From Blautia schinkii DSM 10518 (GTDB lineage Bacteria > Bacillota > Clostridia > Lachnospirales > Lachnospiraceae): a stretch of DNA of 64,000 nt. The first letter of the stretch is position 1; every line of letters begins with the position of its first letter. The translations under genes were made by a program, and so were the position numbers. The DNA lies in the NCBI GenBank assembly GCA_000702025.1, contig JNKJ01000020.1, positions 1-64,000 of the forward strand, written 5' to 3'. The notes below the pieces were generated by a model, which was not told the DNA's origin, did not search any database, and saw only the letters and a program-made list of their open reading frames with translations. This document shows positions 24,702 to 34,207 of the stretch, piece by piece.

Positions 24702-27313
24702 TGGGAGAAGAAATATTTTTAAAAGAAAGCTGCGGCAGGATAGAGAAACGCTACAGAGAATTATGTGAGGAGCTGCCTGAGGTATTTCATGAGATTAATG
24801 ATAAGATTGAGGAATACTGCGGGGGAAGTGATATACAAAGCGGCAACGATATTTCCGTGAAATGTCATGGCGGTATTGAACTGCAGTACGACGGAGATAC
24901 AGCACTGGCGTGTAAATATCTTTATGGCTCCATGCCGTACAGTGATATTGGGAATTATCCCTTTGAGACGTTCCTTGACTATGCTGCCCACGGCGTTTAT
25001 TTATGGCGGAGCTTTGCGGATGTGCGCGCACTTCCGGAGGATATCTTTTTAAACTATGTGCTTTACCACAGAGTGAACGAGGAAGAAATCGCACCCTGTC
25101 GCAGCCTTTTTTATGAAAAGGTTAAGGACCGTATCGAGGGTCTGCACGGGAGGGAAGCGGCTCTTGAAGTGAACTACTGGTGTGTGGAGGAGGCAACGTA
25201 CCATTGCACAGATGACAGGACGCTTTCTGCACTCACTGTTTACCGCAGAGGAAACGGAAGATGCGGCGAGGAGTCGACTTTTTCCGTAAACGCCATGCGC
25301 AGTGCCGGAATCCCGGCCAGACAGGTGTATGCGCCCAAATGGTCACACTGCGATGATAACCACGCATGGGTGGAAATTTGGGACAATGGAGTTTGGTATT
25401 TCACGGGGGCTTGTGAACCTGTGCCTATTCTCAATAAGGGATGGTTTACAAATGCAGCTTCCAGAGCAATGATGGTGCACTCTCGATGGTTCGATACTGC
25501 GGCTTCCGACGGCGAGGTGATTGGCCGGGAAGGTATGGTCACTATGCTCAATGAGCTGCCAAGATATGCCCTGGTAAAACAGATCACAGTTCAGGTCAAA
25601 AAACCTGACGGCAGTCCGGCAGAGAATGCGCATGTGTCCTTCGAGGTGCTCAACTACGCAGAATTCGCTCCTATAGCTGAGGCAGAGACGGACAAGGACG
25701 GTGTGGTGAAGCTTACCACAGGACTTGGGAGCCTGCATATCTGGGTACATTGGCATGATGCAACCCCGGGCATGAGCCAGGATATAACCGCCGAAAGCTG
25801 TATTGACACGCGAAATGAAGACTTGTGTGTGATAGAGCTGGGAACGTATGCTTGTGGTGCTGAGTGTAAAGTCCGGGCAACCGGACAGACGTGCGACGCC
25901 AGTTGGCAGGAACTGGATATGATTGCACCTGTGGATGCCCCTGTAAATACCGACGCGCCCACAAAGGAGCAGGCTGAGACAGGAAGGAAGCGTCTTGATG
26001 AGGCATCCCGTAAGCGTAAGATAAAGACAGAAAACTGGAGCAATCCGGAGCGTACCGAGTTTTTACGAGGCAATGGAAATGCGGAGCTGCGTCAGAAGCT
26101 TATGGATGTGCTTACAGAAAAGGACCAGTCAGATTGCATCTGTGAAGTTCTGGAAGAGCATTTGGAATATGCGCTGCCCTACAGAGACACAACAGACAGT
26201 GCCACAACAGACAATGCTATAATAGATGAGGAGATATTTGTACAATATATCCTCAATCCGCGTGTGGACGACGAGGTGTTAAGGACCTACAGAAAAGCTG
26301 TGCTCAGAGCCTTTTCAGCAGAGGAGCAGGCTACATTCCGTGAGAATCCTGTTAAGATCTGGGAAACAGTGGAGCATAGAATTGTGTCGTGTCCAGAGGG
26401 CGAGCGCAGCAGCGTGATTACCACTCCGGCGGGATGCCTGAGACTGGGAATCGCAAGCCTGCTTTCCAAGAAGATATTGTTTGTGGCGATTGCCAGAACC
26501 CTGGGAATCCCAGCGCGGCTCAATCCCAGCGACCGTTCTATGGAATATAGGAAGGCTGGCGCTTTTGTCCCGGTTCTGCCTGAGGCGGAGAAAAACTGCT
26601 CACTTGTGCTGAAAGATAACGGCATTCAGTGGAAATACTTCCAGAACTGGAGCATTGCACGGCTTTGCGAAGGCAGATTTGTGTCTTTGAAGCTTGCGGA
26701 TGCTGCTTGGGATAATGGTGTTCTGTCTCTTAGGCTTGAACCCGGAAGATACAGAATCATCACTGCAAACCGTCTGCCAAATGGAAATACGTTTGCATAT
26801 AAATTAGATTTTACCCTGGAGCCGGGGGAAGAAAAGACCTTGGAGCTTCGGCTGCGCCAGGCCGATCTGGCCGATATGCTGGAAAGCATCGCAATCCCCG
26901 AATTTCAGCTTCGCCGAGAGGACGGCAGTTTCGCCGACGCTTCAGAGCTGACTGCCGAGGGTAAGCATATTGTGATGTTCCTGGAGGAAAGCAAGGAGCC
27001 CACAGAGCACATTCTTAATGAGATGATGGAGCAGGAGGAAGCGTTCAGAGCGCTTGCGCCGCAGATTATCTTTGTGTTCAAAACCCCGGAAGGGCTTAAG
27101 GATTCTACGGTTTCCAAGGCCATGAGGTGCTTCCCGGGAATCCGGGTATATTACGATGATTTTACCGAGAATCTGAACATGCTCGGACGGCGTATGTATG
27201 TAGACTTTGAGAAGCTTCCACTGATTATTGTGACTGACGGAAGGCTCAACGGAGTTTACGCCACAAGCGGATATAACGTAGGCACGGGAGAAATGCTGCT
27301 GCGGCTTATGTAA
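24701..27313 (+). CDS. Multidomain transglutaminase-fold protein, cytosolic
   Basis: 870 aa without a signal peptide. Transglutaminase-like domain about residues 110-250 with Cys188 (GRCGEES), His221 (DDNHAWVE) and an acidic residue about 239 (GACEPV). Next comes an Ig/carboxypeptidase-regulatory-like domain at about 290-360 (KKPDGSPAENAHVSFEVLNY), then a second transglutaminase-like domain at about 500-640 that lacks the catalytic Cys-His pair (LFVAIARTLGIPARLNP), then a C-terminal thioredoxin-like fold without CxxC (HIVMFLEESKEPTEHILNEM; LPLIIVTDGRLNGVYAT). A peptide or amide hydrolase acting on imported glycopeptides is a possible role. Last gene of the train; its start overlaps cutC. Confidence 0.75.
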   Translation: MGEEIFLKESCGRIEKRYRELCEELPEVFHEINDKIEEYCGGSDIQSGNDISVKCHGGIELQYDGDTALACKYLYGSMPYSDIGNYPFETFLDYAAHGVYLWRSFADVRALPEDIFLNYVLYHRVNEEEIAPCRSLFYEKVKDRIEGLHGREAALEVNYWCVEEATYHCTDDRTLSALTVYRRGNGRCGEESTFSVNAMRSAGIPARQVYAPKWSHCDDNHAWVEIWDNGVWYFTGACEPVPILNKGWFTNAASRAMMVHSRWFDTAASDGEVIGREGMVTMLNELPRYALVKQITVQVKKPDGSPAENAHVSFEVLNYAEFAPIAEAETDKDGVVKLTTGLGSLHIWVHWHDATPGMSQDITAESCIDTRNEDLCVIELGTYACGAECKVRATGQTCDASWQELDMIAPVDAPVNTDAPTKEQAETGRKRLDEASRKRKIKTENWSNPERTEFLRGNGNAELRQKLMDVLTEKDQSDCICEVLEEHLEYALPYRDTTDSATTDNAIIDEEIFVQYILNPRVDDEVLRTYRKAVLRAFSAEEQATFRENPVKIWETVEHRIVSCPEGERSSVITTPAGCLRLGIASLLSKKILFVAIARTLGIPARLNPSDRSMEYRKAGAFVPVLPEAEKNCSLVLKDNGIQWKYFQNWSIARLCEGRFVSLKLADAAWDNGVLSLRLEPGRYRIITANRLPNGNTFAYKLDFTLEPGEEKTLELRLRQADLADMLESIAIPEFQLRREDGSFADASELTAEGKHIVMFLEESKEPTEHILNEMMEQEEAFRALAPQIIFVFKTPEGLKDSTVSKAMRCFPGIRVYYDDFTENLNMLGRRMYVDFEKLPLIIVTDGRLNGVYATSGYNVGTGEMLLRLM

Positions 27314-27370
27314 CGGCAGCAGCAGATTAGGTATTATGTGCTGAGAAATCGGAAACAGGTGAGAATACGA

Positions 27371-27416
27371 AAGCCGGCTTTACCGTCTCGGACGAGATGG
27401 GAGCCGGCTTTTTTTA
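27371..27416 (+). terminator. Terminator at the end of the glycan/peptide gene train
   Basis: AAGCCGGCT and AGCCGGCTT form the outer stem, a CGTCTCG/CGAGATG stem lies inside, and a T7 run follows at 27,410-27,416. Confidence 0.85.
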
Positions 27417-27579
27417 TGCACTTTCCTACTGCCTGGGGTTATCCGGATATTTTTGTGGCGTATTTAAGGGGAAAAGGTTATAATAAAAAATAAAGACGTA
27501 AGAATTTTGAGGGTACAGGCCGGGAGAGGTATATGCATTGTAACTGGCCGAAGGCTCCAGTACAGAAGAAAGGATAAGC

Positions 27580-28473
27580 ATGGAACCTAGAGTAAAATAT
27601 ACGGATTCAGCCAGATATAAATGCCTGGAATATTTAAAACAGCACTCAGTTGAGCTTTATCTTGTGTACTGCGGTCAGGAAATCTGCGATTGCGGACACT
27701 CCTATGGGCCGGCTGAAAGACAGGAGTATCTGCTTCACTATGTGGTGAGCGGCAAAGGTGAATTTCAAGCCGGGGAAAGGAAATATCAATTGAAAAGCCA
27801 AGATGCATTCTTGATTTTTCCTGACGAGGTTACATACTATCAGGCTGATAGCAAGGAGCCCTGGACTTATATCTGGATTGCATTTAACGGCTCTAAGGCG
27901 CTGGAATGCATTCACTATGCCGGATTTTCCGACGAAAAGCGAGTGAACAGCTTTTCCTGCGGGGATACATTGATTCAGTGTGTCAATGAACTGCTTGCCG
28001 CCCATCAGCTTACTTATGCCAACGACCTATTAAGGCAGAGCGGTCTTATGAGATTTCTGGCTGCGGTGATCAACGAGGAGCAGGCCCGCTCACAGAGCCC
28101 GGTGGTCAATGAGTATTCCCAGCAGGTGTATGTAGATCATGCGCTCGATTATATGACACATAATTACCATAAGAATATCAAGGTCAGTGATATTGCGGAT
28201 TATATCGGAATTAACAGAAGCTATCTGACCAAAAGCTTTAAAAAAGTCCTGCAGATATCCCCTCAAGAATATCTGCAGAACTTCAGAATGAACAAAGCAG
28301 CATATCTTTTGAAAGCGACCTCACTTCCGGTCAATATGATTGCCGGAAAGGTGGGGTATAGTGATGCATTGGTTTTCTCAAAGGTATTTAAAAACAACTA
28401 CGGAGTCAGCCCTAAAATATACCGTGACAGTTCAGAGAAAGAGGTGCTTTTCTCCTCAAAGAAATATGAGTAG
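27580..28473 (+). CDS. AraC family activator, likely of the alpha-galactosidase operon
   Basis: 297 aa. N-terminal cupin-type sugar-sensing domain (LHYVVSGKGEFQAGERKYQL, AFLIFPDEVTYYQADSKEPW) and two C-terminal AraC helix-turn-helices (IKVSDIADYIGINRSYLTKS, NMIAGKVGYSDALVFSKVFK). Relatives with this layout (MsmR/RafR) activate melibiose/raffinose uptake genes. It is convergent with the GH36 operon, ending 34 bases from it. Confidence 0.85.
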   Translation: MEPRVKYTDSARYKCLEYLKQHSVELYLVYCGQEICDCGHSYGPAERQEYLLHYVVSGKGEFQAGERKYQLKSQDAFLIFPDEVTYYQADSKEPWTYIWIAFNGSKALECIHYAGFSDEKRVNSFSCGDTLIQCVNELLAAHQLTYANDLLRQSGLMRFLAAVINEEQARSQSPVVNEYSQQVYVDHALDYMTHNYHKNIKVSDIADYIGINRSYLTKSFKKVLQISPQEYLQNFRMNKAAYLLKATSLPVNMIAGKVGYSDALVFSKVFKNNYGVSPKIYRDSSEKEVLFSSKKYE

Positions 28474-28474
28474 C

Positions 28475-28505
28475 AAATAACCGGCCCTCAAAGAGGCCGA
28501 TTATC
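28475..28505. terminator. Bidirectional terminator between araC-type gene and GH36 gene
   Basis: AAATAACCGGCC pairs with GGCCGATTATC (G-T allowed) across CTCAAAGA, exactly in the convergent gap. Confidence 0.65.
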
Positions 28506-28507
28506 TG

Positions 28508-30715
28508 CTATACAACTGATAAATAGAAAATAAATGAGGAGAAATCCACATTGCTTTCGCATACACCCGTATGCGGAATGGGGATACCTGCGTGCATCAG
28601 CTCATCTCCGTAATAGGTTTCCGCACTGCTGTTGATATGATAAGCGTTGTCAGGATTCAGACCCCTAAGATACAAACGGTCAAATCTGCAGTTGGGAGTG
28701 CCAAGAAGATTATAGTATCCGACAATGGCTTCCTTACGGTTAGGAGAAACCATCATCCAGGCAGAGGCGTTTTCCTGAAACGGACTTTTCAGTCGGTAAA
28801 AGGTTCCGTGTTGCAGGAGGAGGCGGTGTTCTTTCACAAAGGCAATCTGTTCCCTGACCGCGTCCTTTTCTTCCCTGCTCATGGCAGTGATATCCAGCTC
28901 ATATCCAAAAGCGCCGAACATCGCCACATCCGCTCGTGTTTTAAGAGGCGTGCTGCGCCCTGTCTGCAGATTGGGAACCTCAGATACGTGTGCCCCCATG
29001 CTGGAAACCGGGTAAACCAGGGAAGTGCCATACTGTATTTTAATTCGCTCGATGGCGTCCGTATCATCACTTGTCCAGGCCTGAGGCGCATAATACAGGA
29101 TGCCCGGGTCGAACCTGGCACCGCCGCTTGCACAGGACTCAAATAAGATATCGGGAAACCTCCGGGTGAGTTTTTCGTAAAGGCTGTACACTCCCAGGAT
29201 ATATTTATGGAAGGTTTTCCCCTGAGAATCTGCCGCAGTCCCTATGGAATAGCATTCTGTAATATAGCGGTTCATATCCCACTTTACATAAGAAATATGT
29301 GCCTGCGAAAGTACCCTTTCCATCAGGCCATAAATATAATCAACCACATCTTTCCTGGAAAAATCAAGAACGTACTGGTTTCTGCTGGGGGAGGGAGTAC
29401 GTTCTGCTGGGCAGAGAATCCAGTCAGGATGCTCCCGGTACAGTTTCGTCCCCGGGTTAACCATCTCAGGCTCGAACCAAAGCCCGAACTGCAGACCAAG
29501 TGCCGTAATCTTCTCCGAAAGCCCCTCGATGCCGTCAGGCAGTTTGTCAAAGTTCGTCACGAACCAGTCGCCCAGTCCTGTTGTATCGTCTTCGCGGCCC
29601 CCGAACCATCCGTCGTCGAGCACAATTAATTCGATTCCAAGTTCTTTGGCAGTTCCGGCAATCTCAAGGATTTTCTGCTCTGTAAAATCCATTTCCGTTG
29701 CTTCCCAGTTATTGATAAGCACCGGCCTCTCTCTGTCCGTCCAGGAGCTTTGCATCAGATGCTCCTTAAACAGACGGTGGAAGGTCTGGCTCATGGCATT
29801 CAGTCCCTGGTCTGTGTATACAAACACAGCCTCCGGAGACACAAAGGTTTCCTGAGGATTCAGAGGCCACTCAAAGGTATCCGGATGGATGCCTATGGAG
29901 ATTCTGGAGCTCTGTTCTGTATCCACCTCCACCTGCTCCAGATGGTTGCCGCTGTAGATGAGACAGAAGCCGTATACTTCTCCGGAATCTTCCGTTGCAG
30001 AGGGCCTTTTCAGGGCAAAAAACGGATTGTATTCCGCACTGCTGGCGCCCCGCATGCTGCCGATGGAAGAGATTCCATGGTCCGGTTTTCTGACTCGGAT
30101 ATGGCGTTCCCGTGCCCATGCGCCTGTGAGATATACCATTTCGTATTCAGAATCCGGCAGGTCAATACTTGCGCTGAGCGCACGCTCCAGAACCAGTTTT
30201 TGTGTGCCTTGATTCATGATCTGCACATGTCTGGTGATGACCGGAAGACTGCAAAATACGGTATAGGACAGCAGGATTACCGCCTCTGTGACGGGGTCTT
30301 TGAGACGGATTTCCAGAGTGTCCGCGTCCTCTTCATTCCTTGTATATGTGGCAGGAAGCCCTTCCAGGGGCTTTTTCCCACGGTAAATCTTATGCGATTC
30401 ATAAGAAAAAGCAGTGACCCGGCTTCCGTTTTCCTGGCGGATGACATAGGCGGGAGTGCGGAAATCCCCCCTTCCGTAATCCGGGTATTCCCTGCGTACA
30501 TGCTGGAGGGAATGATGGGGGCTGTCCTTGGTTTGATATACAGTGAGCGGCCTGGTGTCTCCGGGCTGCAGATAGCTGAAATCCTCTTTGTCATGGATTC
30601 TTTTTCCATAATAAAGATTAGTCAGTTCCCCGTTACTTTGTATTTTTATGATGTAGCTGAGTTGATTGTTGAACAGGTGCAGCTCCTGTGAATTCTGGTG
30701 ATAAATAATACCCAT
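28508..30715 (-). CDS. GH36 alpha-galactosidase
   Basis: 735 aa cytosolic alpha-galactosidase that cleaves melibiose, raffinose-type sugars. The nucleophile Asp is about residue 480 (YVKWDMNRYI) and the acid/base Asp about 550 (AWTSDDTDAIERI), both at the expected spacing for GH36 enzymes near 730 aa. The N-terminal beta-sandwich and the LIVLDDGWFGGREDDTTGLG loop are typical. AAGGAG precedes the ATG. It is the last gene of a minus-strand operon starting with the binding protein at 33,822. Confidence 0.95.
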   Translation of the reverse strand: MGIIYHQNSQELHLFNNQLSYIIKIQSNGELTNLYYGKRIHDKEDFSYLQPGDTRPLTVYQTKDSPHHSLQHVRREYPDYGRGDFRTPAYVIRQENGSRVTAFSYESHKIYRGKKPLEGLPATYTRNEEDADTLEIRLKDPVTEAVILLSYTVFCSLPVITRHVQIMNQGTQKLVLERALSASIDLPDSEYEMVYLTGAWARERHIRVRKPDHGISSIGSMRGASSAEYNPFFALKRPSATEDSGEVYGFCLIYSGNHLEQVEVDTEQSSRISIGIHPDTFEWPLNPQETFVSPEAVFVYTDQGLNAMSQTFHRLFKEHLMQSSWTDRERPVLINNWEATEMDFTEQKILEIAGTAKELGIELIVLDDGWFGGREDDTTGLGDWFVTNFDKLPDGIEGLSEKITALGLQFGLWFEPEMVNPGTKLYREHPDWILCPAERTPSPSRNQYVLDFSRKDVVDYIYGLMERVLSQAHISYVKWDMNRYITECYSIGTAADSQGKTFHKYILGVYSLYEKLTRRFPDILFESCASGGARFDPGILYYAPQAWTSDDTDAIERIKIQYGTSLVYPVSSMGAHVSEVPNLQTGRSTPLKTRADVAMFGAFGYELDITAMSREEKDAVREQIAFVKEHRLLLQHGTFYRLKSPFQENASAWMMVSPNRKEAIVGYYNLLGTPNCRFDRLYLRGLNPDNAYHINSSAETYYGDELMHAGIPIPHTGVCESNVDFSSFIFYLSVV

Positions 30716-30725
30716 AAGCTTCTCC

Positions 30726-31556
30726 TTATAATTTACCGCCGGAAGTGGCGATGCCTTCGATAAACTGACGCTGGAACAGAATGTACAGAATCAGCATGGG
30801 AGTGATTGCCAGAACAGATGCGGCCATCAGCTGCGGATAATCCACAGAGTATGCGCTGGAAATCTTCGCCAGGGCGGAAGAAAGCGTTGCGGCATCTGTT
30901 TTTGTGTTTACAATCATGGGCCACATCAGGTCCTTAAAGGAAAACAGAGCGGTAAAGATGGACAGGGCCACAAGCCCCGATTTGGTCAGGGGCAGCATGA
31001 TTTTGAAAAAGGTCTGGCCAATGTTGCAGCCGTCCAGAGTGGCCGATTCCTCCAGCTCCTTTGGGAGCCCCATAAAAAACTGCCTGAGCAGAAAGGTTCC
31101 AAAAGCGCTTACCAGTCCCGGAAACAGAAGGGCAAAGATGGTGTTTCTCATCCCAAGCTTATCGATCATCAGGTACTGAGGAATGATAAAAATCTGCACC
31201 GGAACCATCATCTGAAACAGGACAAGCCCGAAGCCCAGCTTCTTTCCCGGGAAATCAAGCCTGGCAAAGGCATAGCCCGCCATGGCGCTGAAAAGCACAG
31301 CGCAGAACACTCTTAAGGCCATCATGGCAAAGGTGTTCAGGTAGAGCCTGGGGAAATCATTCTGTTTGATCACGGTGGCGAAATTCTCCCAATGAAGGGA
31401 AGAAGGCAGAAAATGGAACGGATTCATTGCTGTGGATTCCGTGACAGTTTTCAGCGAGGTGAGGAGCATCCACAGAAGCGGCATGATCATGATGACCGCG
31501 CCCAATATCAGAAAAATCTGTATGATGATCATTGTTATTCTTTGTTTCTTTTTCAT
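30726..31556 (-). CDS. CUT1 sugar ABC permease, MsmG/MalG type
   Basis: 276 aa permease. N-terminal TM (IFLILGAVIMIMPLLWMLLT), the segment ENFATVIKQNDFPRLYLNTF and the EAA loop (LEESATLDGCNIGQTFFKIM) mark the MalG half. It pairs with the next upstream gene product to import alpha-galactosides. No ATPase is encoded in the operon, so a shared MsmK-type ATPase elsewhere is needed. Confidence 0.93.
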   Translation of the reverse strand: MKKKQRITMIIIQIFLILGAVIMIMPLLWMLLTSLKTVTESTAMNPFHFLPSSLHWENFATVIKQNDFPRLYLNTFAMMALRVFCAVLFSAMAGYAFARLDFPGKKLGFGLVLFQMMVPVQIFIIPQYLMIDKLGMRNTIFALLFPGLVSAFGTFLLRQFFMGLPKELEESATLDGCNIGQTFFKIMLPLTKSGLVALSIFTALFSFKDLMWPMIVNTKTDAATLSSALAKISSAYSVDYPQLMAASVLAITPMLILYILFQRQFIEGIATSGGKL

Positions 31557-31569
31557 TTCAGACGCCCCC

Positions 31570-32487
31570 TTACATGTAGTTGACCCATTTATCCTGCAGC
31601 TTATTCTGGATCACGGTGATGATCATAATGATTGCCAGAAGCAGCATGACAATGGCCGAGCCGTATCCCTTATTGGAATATTTAAAGGAATTATTGTAGA
31701 ATAAATAAACCAGCGATACCGTGGAATCATAGGATGGGCTTGTGACATCGATCATCATATAAATCACATCGAATACCTGCATTGCGGTGATAATGCTTGT
31801 GACCAGGACAAAAAACAGAGTGGGAGATACGAGAGGAAGCGTGATGCTGAAAAACTGCCTCACAGGGCTCGCCCCGTCTATGTTTGATGCCTCATAATAG
31901 TCCCTCGGAATTTCCTGAAGCCCTGCAAGCAGCAGAACCATGCTGTATCCGAAGGAACTCCATACGCCGATAATAATGATGGAAATCATAGCTACATTGG
32001 GGTCGTCAATCCAGTTGATCCTGCCGATTCCAATCTTCTGAAGCAGATGGTTGATCAGGCCGTACTGGTTATTGTAAAGCCATTTCCATACCATCGTTAC
32101 CGCAGCCGGGGCGGCGATCATGGGAATAAAATAAATGGTTCGGTAGATACTTTTTCCCCGGACTTTGCCGTTGAGAAGAACAGCGGCAAGGAGGGCGAGG
32201 GCGATGGTGACCGGGACTACCCCCAGGGTATAAACAAGGGTATTTCGCACAGCAAACCATACCTGCTGATCAGCAAACATGGTTTTATAGTTGTCCAGAC
32301 CCACGAAAATATTTCCCTTTCCGAACGCACCGCTTTTGAAAAAGCTGAGATATAACGTCTGGAAAATAGGGATGATATTCAGGACCAGTAAGCCGATCAT
32401 AGTAGGCGCGATCATGAACCATGCCCAACGGTATTCATTCCACTGGCGTCTGGTGATAGGTGTTTTATTTTTCCTGCTATTTGCCAT
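31570..32487 (-). CDS. CUT1 sugar ABC permease, MsmF/MalF type
   Basis: 305 aa permease with MIAPTMIGLLVLNIIPIFQT as first TM and the EAA loop DYYEASNIDGASPVRQFFSI. ATG follows CAGGAGACGATAAATA, just after the hairpin that separates it from the binding protein gene. Confidence 0.93.
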   Translation of the reverse strand: MANSRKNKTPITRRQWNEYRWAWFMIAPTMIGLLVLNIIPIFQTLYLSFFKSGAFGKGNIFVGLDNYKTMFADQQVWFAVRNTLVYTLGVVPVTIALALLAAVLLNGKVRGKSIYRTIYFIPMIAAPAAVTMVWKWLYNNQYGLINHLLQKIGIGRINWIDDPNVAMISIIIIGVWSSFGYSMVLLLAGLQEIPRDYYEASNIDGASPVRQFFSITLPLVSPTLFFVLVTSIITAMQVFDVIYMMIDVTSPSYDSTVSLVYLFYNNSFKYSNKGYGSAIVMLLLAIIMIITVIQNKLQDKWVNYM

Positions 32488-32508
32488 TATTTATCGTCTC
32501 CTGTCAAA

Positions 32509-32535
32509 AATTGCGGCAGGTTCACTGCCGCAATT
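32509..32535 (-). terminator. Internal terminator between binding protein and permease genes
   Basis: AATTGCGGCAG and CTGCCGCAATT form an 11-bp stem with a 5-base loop. Reading the minus strand, the stem runs into TTTTT and then the permease ribosome site. This would give more binding protein than permease. Confidence 0.8.
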
Positions 32536-32562
32536 GGGATTGCATATTTACAGACGGATTGT

Positions 32563-33822
32563 TTACTGCTCAGCCGCAATGGCCTCATCCATCATAGCTG
32601 CTGTTTTTTCACAGGCTTCTTTTAAATCCTCTTTGCCGCCGTAAGCGCCTTTGAGCATTTCGTATGCTTTGTCTTCCCATACACTGGTCTGATGTGTGTA
32701 AGGTCTGATCTGGGCATAATCCACCATTTCGATATAGCACTGTACGTTAAAATCCGGATAAGCGGCAGTCCAGGAATCCGCGGTGCCTTCATATGCGGAG
32801 ATTGCGATTCCAAGCTCAGCCTGCTTTTTCTGTCCTGCTTCACTGCTTAAGTATTCCACCCATTTCCAGGATTCGTCCGGATGCTCTGTGGTAGCGGCAA
32901 TGGCATTGCCAAGTCCGTTGAAAATACTGGATTTGCCGCCCTCATTAGAGGTCGGGAGAACTGCACAGTCAAAGTTTTCTTTCATGAAATCGTTGGCTGC
33001 AAAGCCGGAGAGATTCCAGGAACCGAAGAGTCCCATTGCGCACTGGCCGTTCTGGATCGCCTCTGCTCTTGCCTTGTCATCATAGATTTCCGGAGAAAGA
33101 CCCTCTGCCACGTAGCTGAAGTATTCTGAAATACCGCCGATGGTCGCTTCTTCGGCATAGCCTGATTTATTGTCGGCAGTAACGATCTCGCCGCCGTTCT
33201 GATATACGAAGTTATAGTAACCTTCCTGGTTGTGAAGTCCTGCACACATTCCGTACTGGCTTCCGTCATCCTTAGTGAGCTTGATAGCAGCTTCTTTCAT
33301 GGTATCCCAGGTCCAGGTCTTGTCCGGATAATCAATCCCTGCTTCATCAAATAAGGTCTTATTATACCAGAGTGCAATGGTATCATAATCCTTGGGAACT
33401 GCGTACTGCTTGCCGTCCAGAGCATAAATCTGGCACAGTCCTTCCGGGAATTTAGCCAGATCAACATCCGAGGAGCCCTCAATATAAGAGGTCAGATCCA
33501 GAAGCTGGTCATTGGAAGCATAGTAGTAAATATTATTGGAGTGCATCCAGAAGGTGTCAGGGAGTGAGCCCCCTGTAGCCGCAGCCTCCAGACCTGTCCA
33601 GTAGTCATCCCAGCCGCTTACCTGAATATCAATTTTAATCCCGGGGTTCTCAGCCTCAAAGTCATCCGCTACTTTGCGAAGCAGGTCCGCCTGGTTGGAA
33701 TCCCAGCAGGCATAAGAGATGGTAACATCCTTACCTTCCGCAAGAACTGTCATACTTCCGCCTGTTGTCATAGCTGCAATCATTGCCGTACATAACGCCG
33801 CGCTTACTAACTTTTTCTTCAT
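32563..33822 (-). CDS. CUT1 sugar ABC binding protein, MsmE type
   Basis: 419 aa SBP_bac_1 family protein, first gene of the alpha-galactoside operon. The signal peptide (MKKKLVSAALCTAMIAAMTT, on to VLA-EGKDV) has a cysteine but with Leu at -1, so it is not a standard lipobox. Family segments: YAVPKDYDTIALWYNKTLFD and GQCAMGLFGSWNLSGFA. AAGGAGATG precedes the ATG. TTCCAC, 17 bases and TATATT on the minus strand around 33,885-33,915 is a weak promoter candidate, as expected for an activator-dependent gene. Confidence 0.92.
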   Translation of the reverse strand: MKKKLVSAALCTAMIAAMTTGGSMTVLAEGKDVTISYACWDSNQADLLRKVADDFEAENPGIKIDIQVSGWDDYWTGLEAAATGGSLPDTFWMHSNNIYYYASNDQLLDLTSYIEGSSDVDLAKFPEGLCQIYALDGKQYAVPKDYDTIALWYNKTLFDEAGIDYPDKTWTWDTMKEAAIKLTKDDGSQYGMCAGLHNQEGYYNFVYQNGGEIVTADNKSGYAEEATIGGISEYFSYVAEGLSPEIYDDKARAEAIQNGQCAMGLFGSWNLSGFAANDFMKENFDCAVLPTSNEGGKSSIFNGLGNAIAATTEHPDESWKWVEYLSSEAGQKKQAELGIAISAYEGTADSWTAAYPDFNVQCYIEMVDYAQIRPYTHQTSVWEDKAYEMLKGAYGGKEDLKEACEKTAAMMDEAIAAEQ

Positions 33823-34207
33823 AGAAACATCTCCTTTTCATATAGTGGGCAAGTTTTGTTTGAATTGTTATGGTATCAATATAACGGAAAATCGGGCGTT
33901 GTGGAATGATTTTTTGTGTCTTTTGTATGGTGAAATGTAATTTATGAAAAGGAGAGAAGGTAAAATACACAAGAAAAGACATAAAATAAGCGGCTTAAAG
34001 TTGGAAAATAAAGTCAGAAAATAAATGACAGATAATTATAGCAATGATATAATGAATTGTGGTTAATATAGCGAAAAAATAGTATTTTCTGATTAATAGA
34101 CAATGAATTAAAAGTGAGCATATCAAACGAAAGGTATAAATCCGAAGTTACCCAGAGGGGAATATCGAACTAAAAATATTGCATGTTTTAAAGGTTAGGG
34201 CGGAGCT
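33823..34207. other. Divergent intergenic region between two sugar loci
   Basis: 385 AT-rich bases between the msmE-type gene and the sensor kinase gene. It must hold both promoters; only the weak minus-strand candidate near 33,900 is visible. No ORF or hairpin of note. Confidence 0.4.

Noticed and set aside
29750-30691. 313-codon open frame on the plus strand
   Set aside because: It is antisense to the well-supported GH36 gene, has no ribosome site and no protein family.
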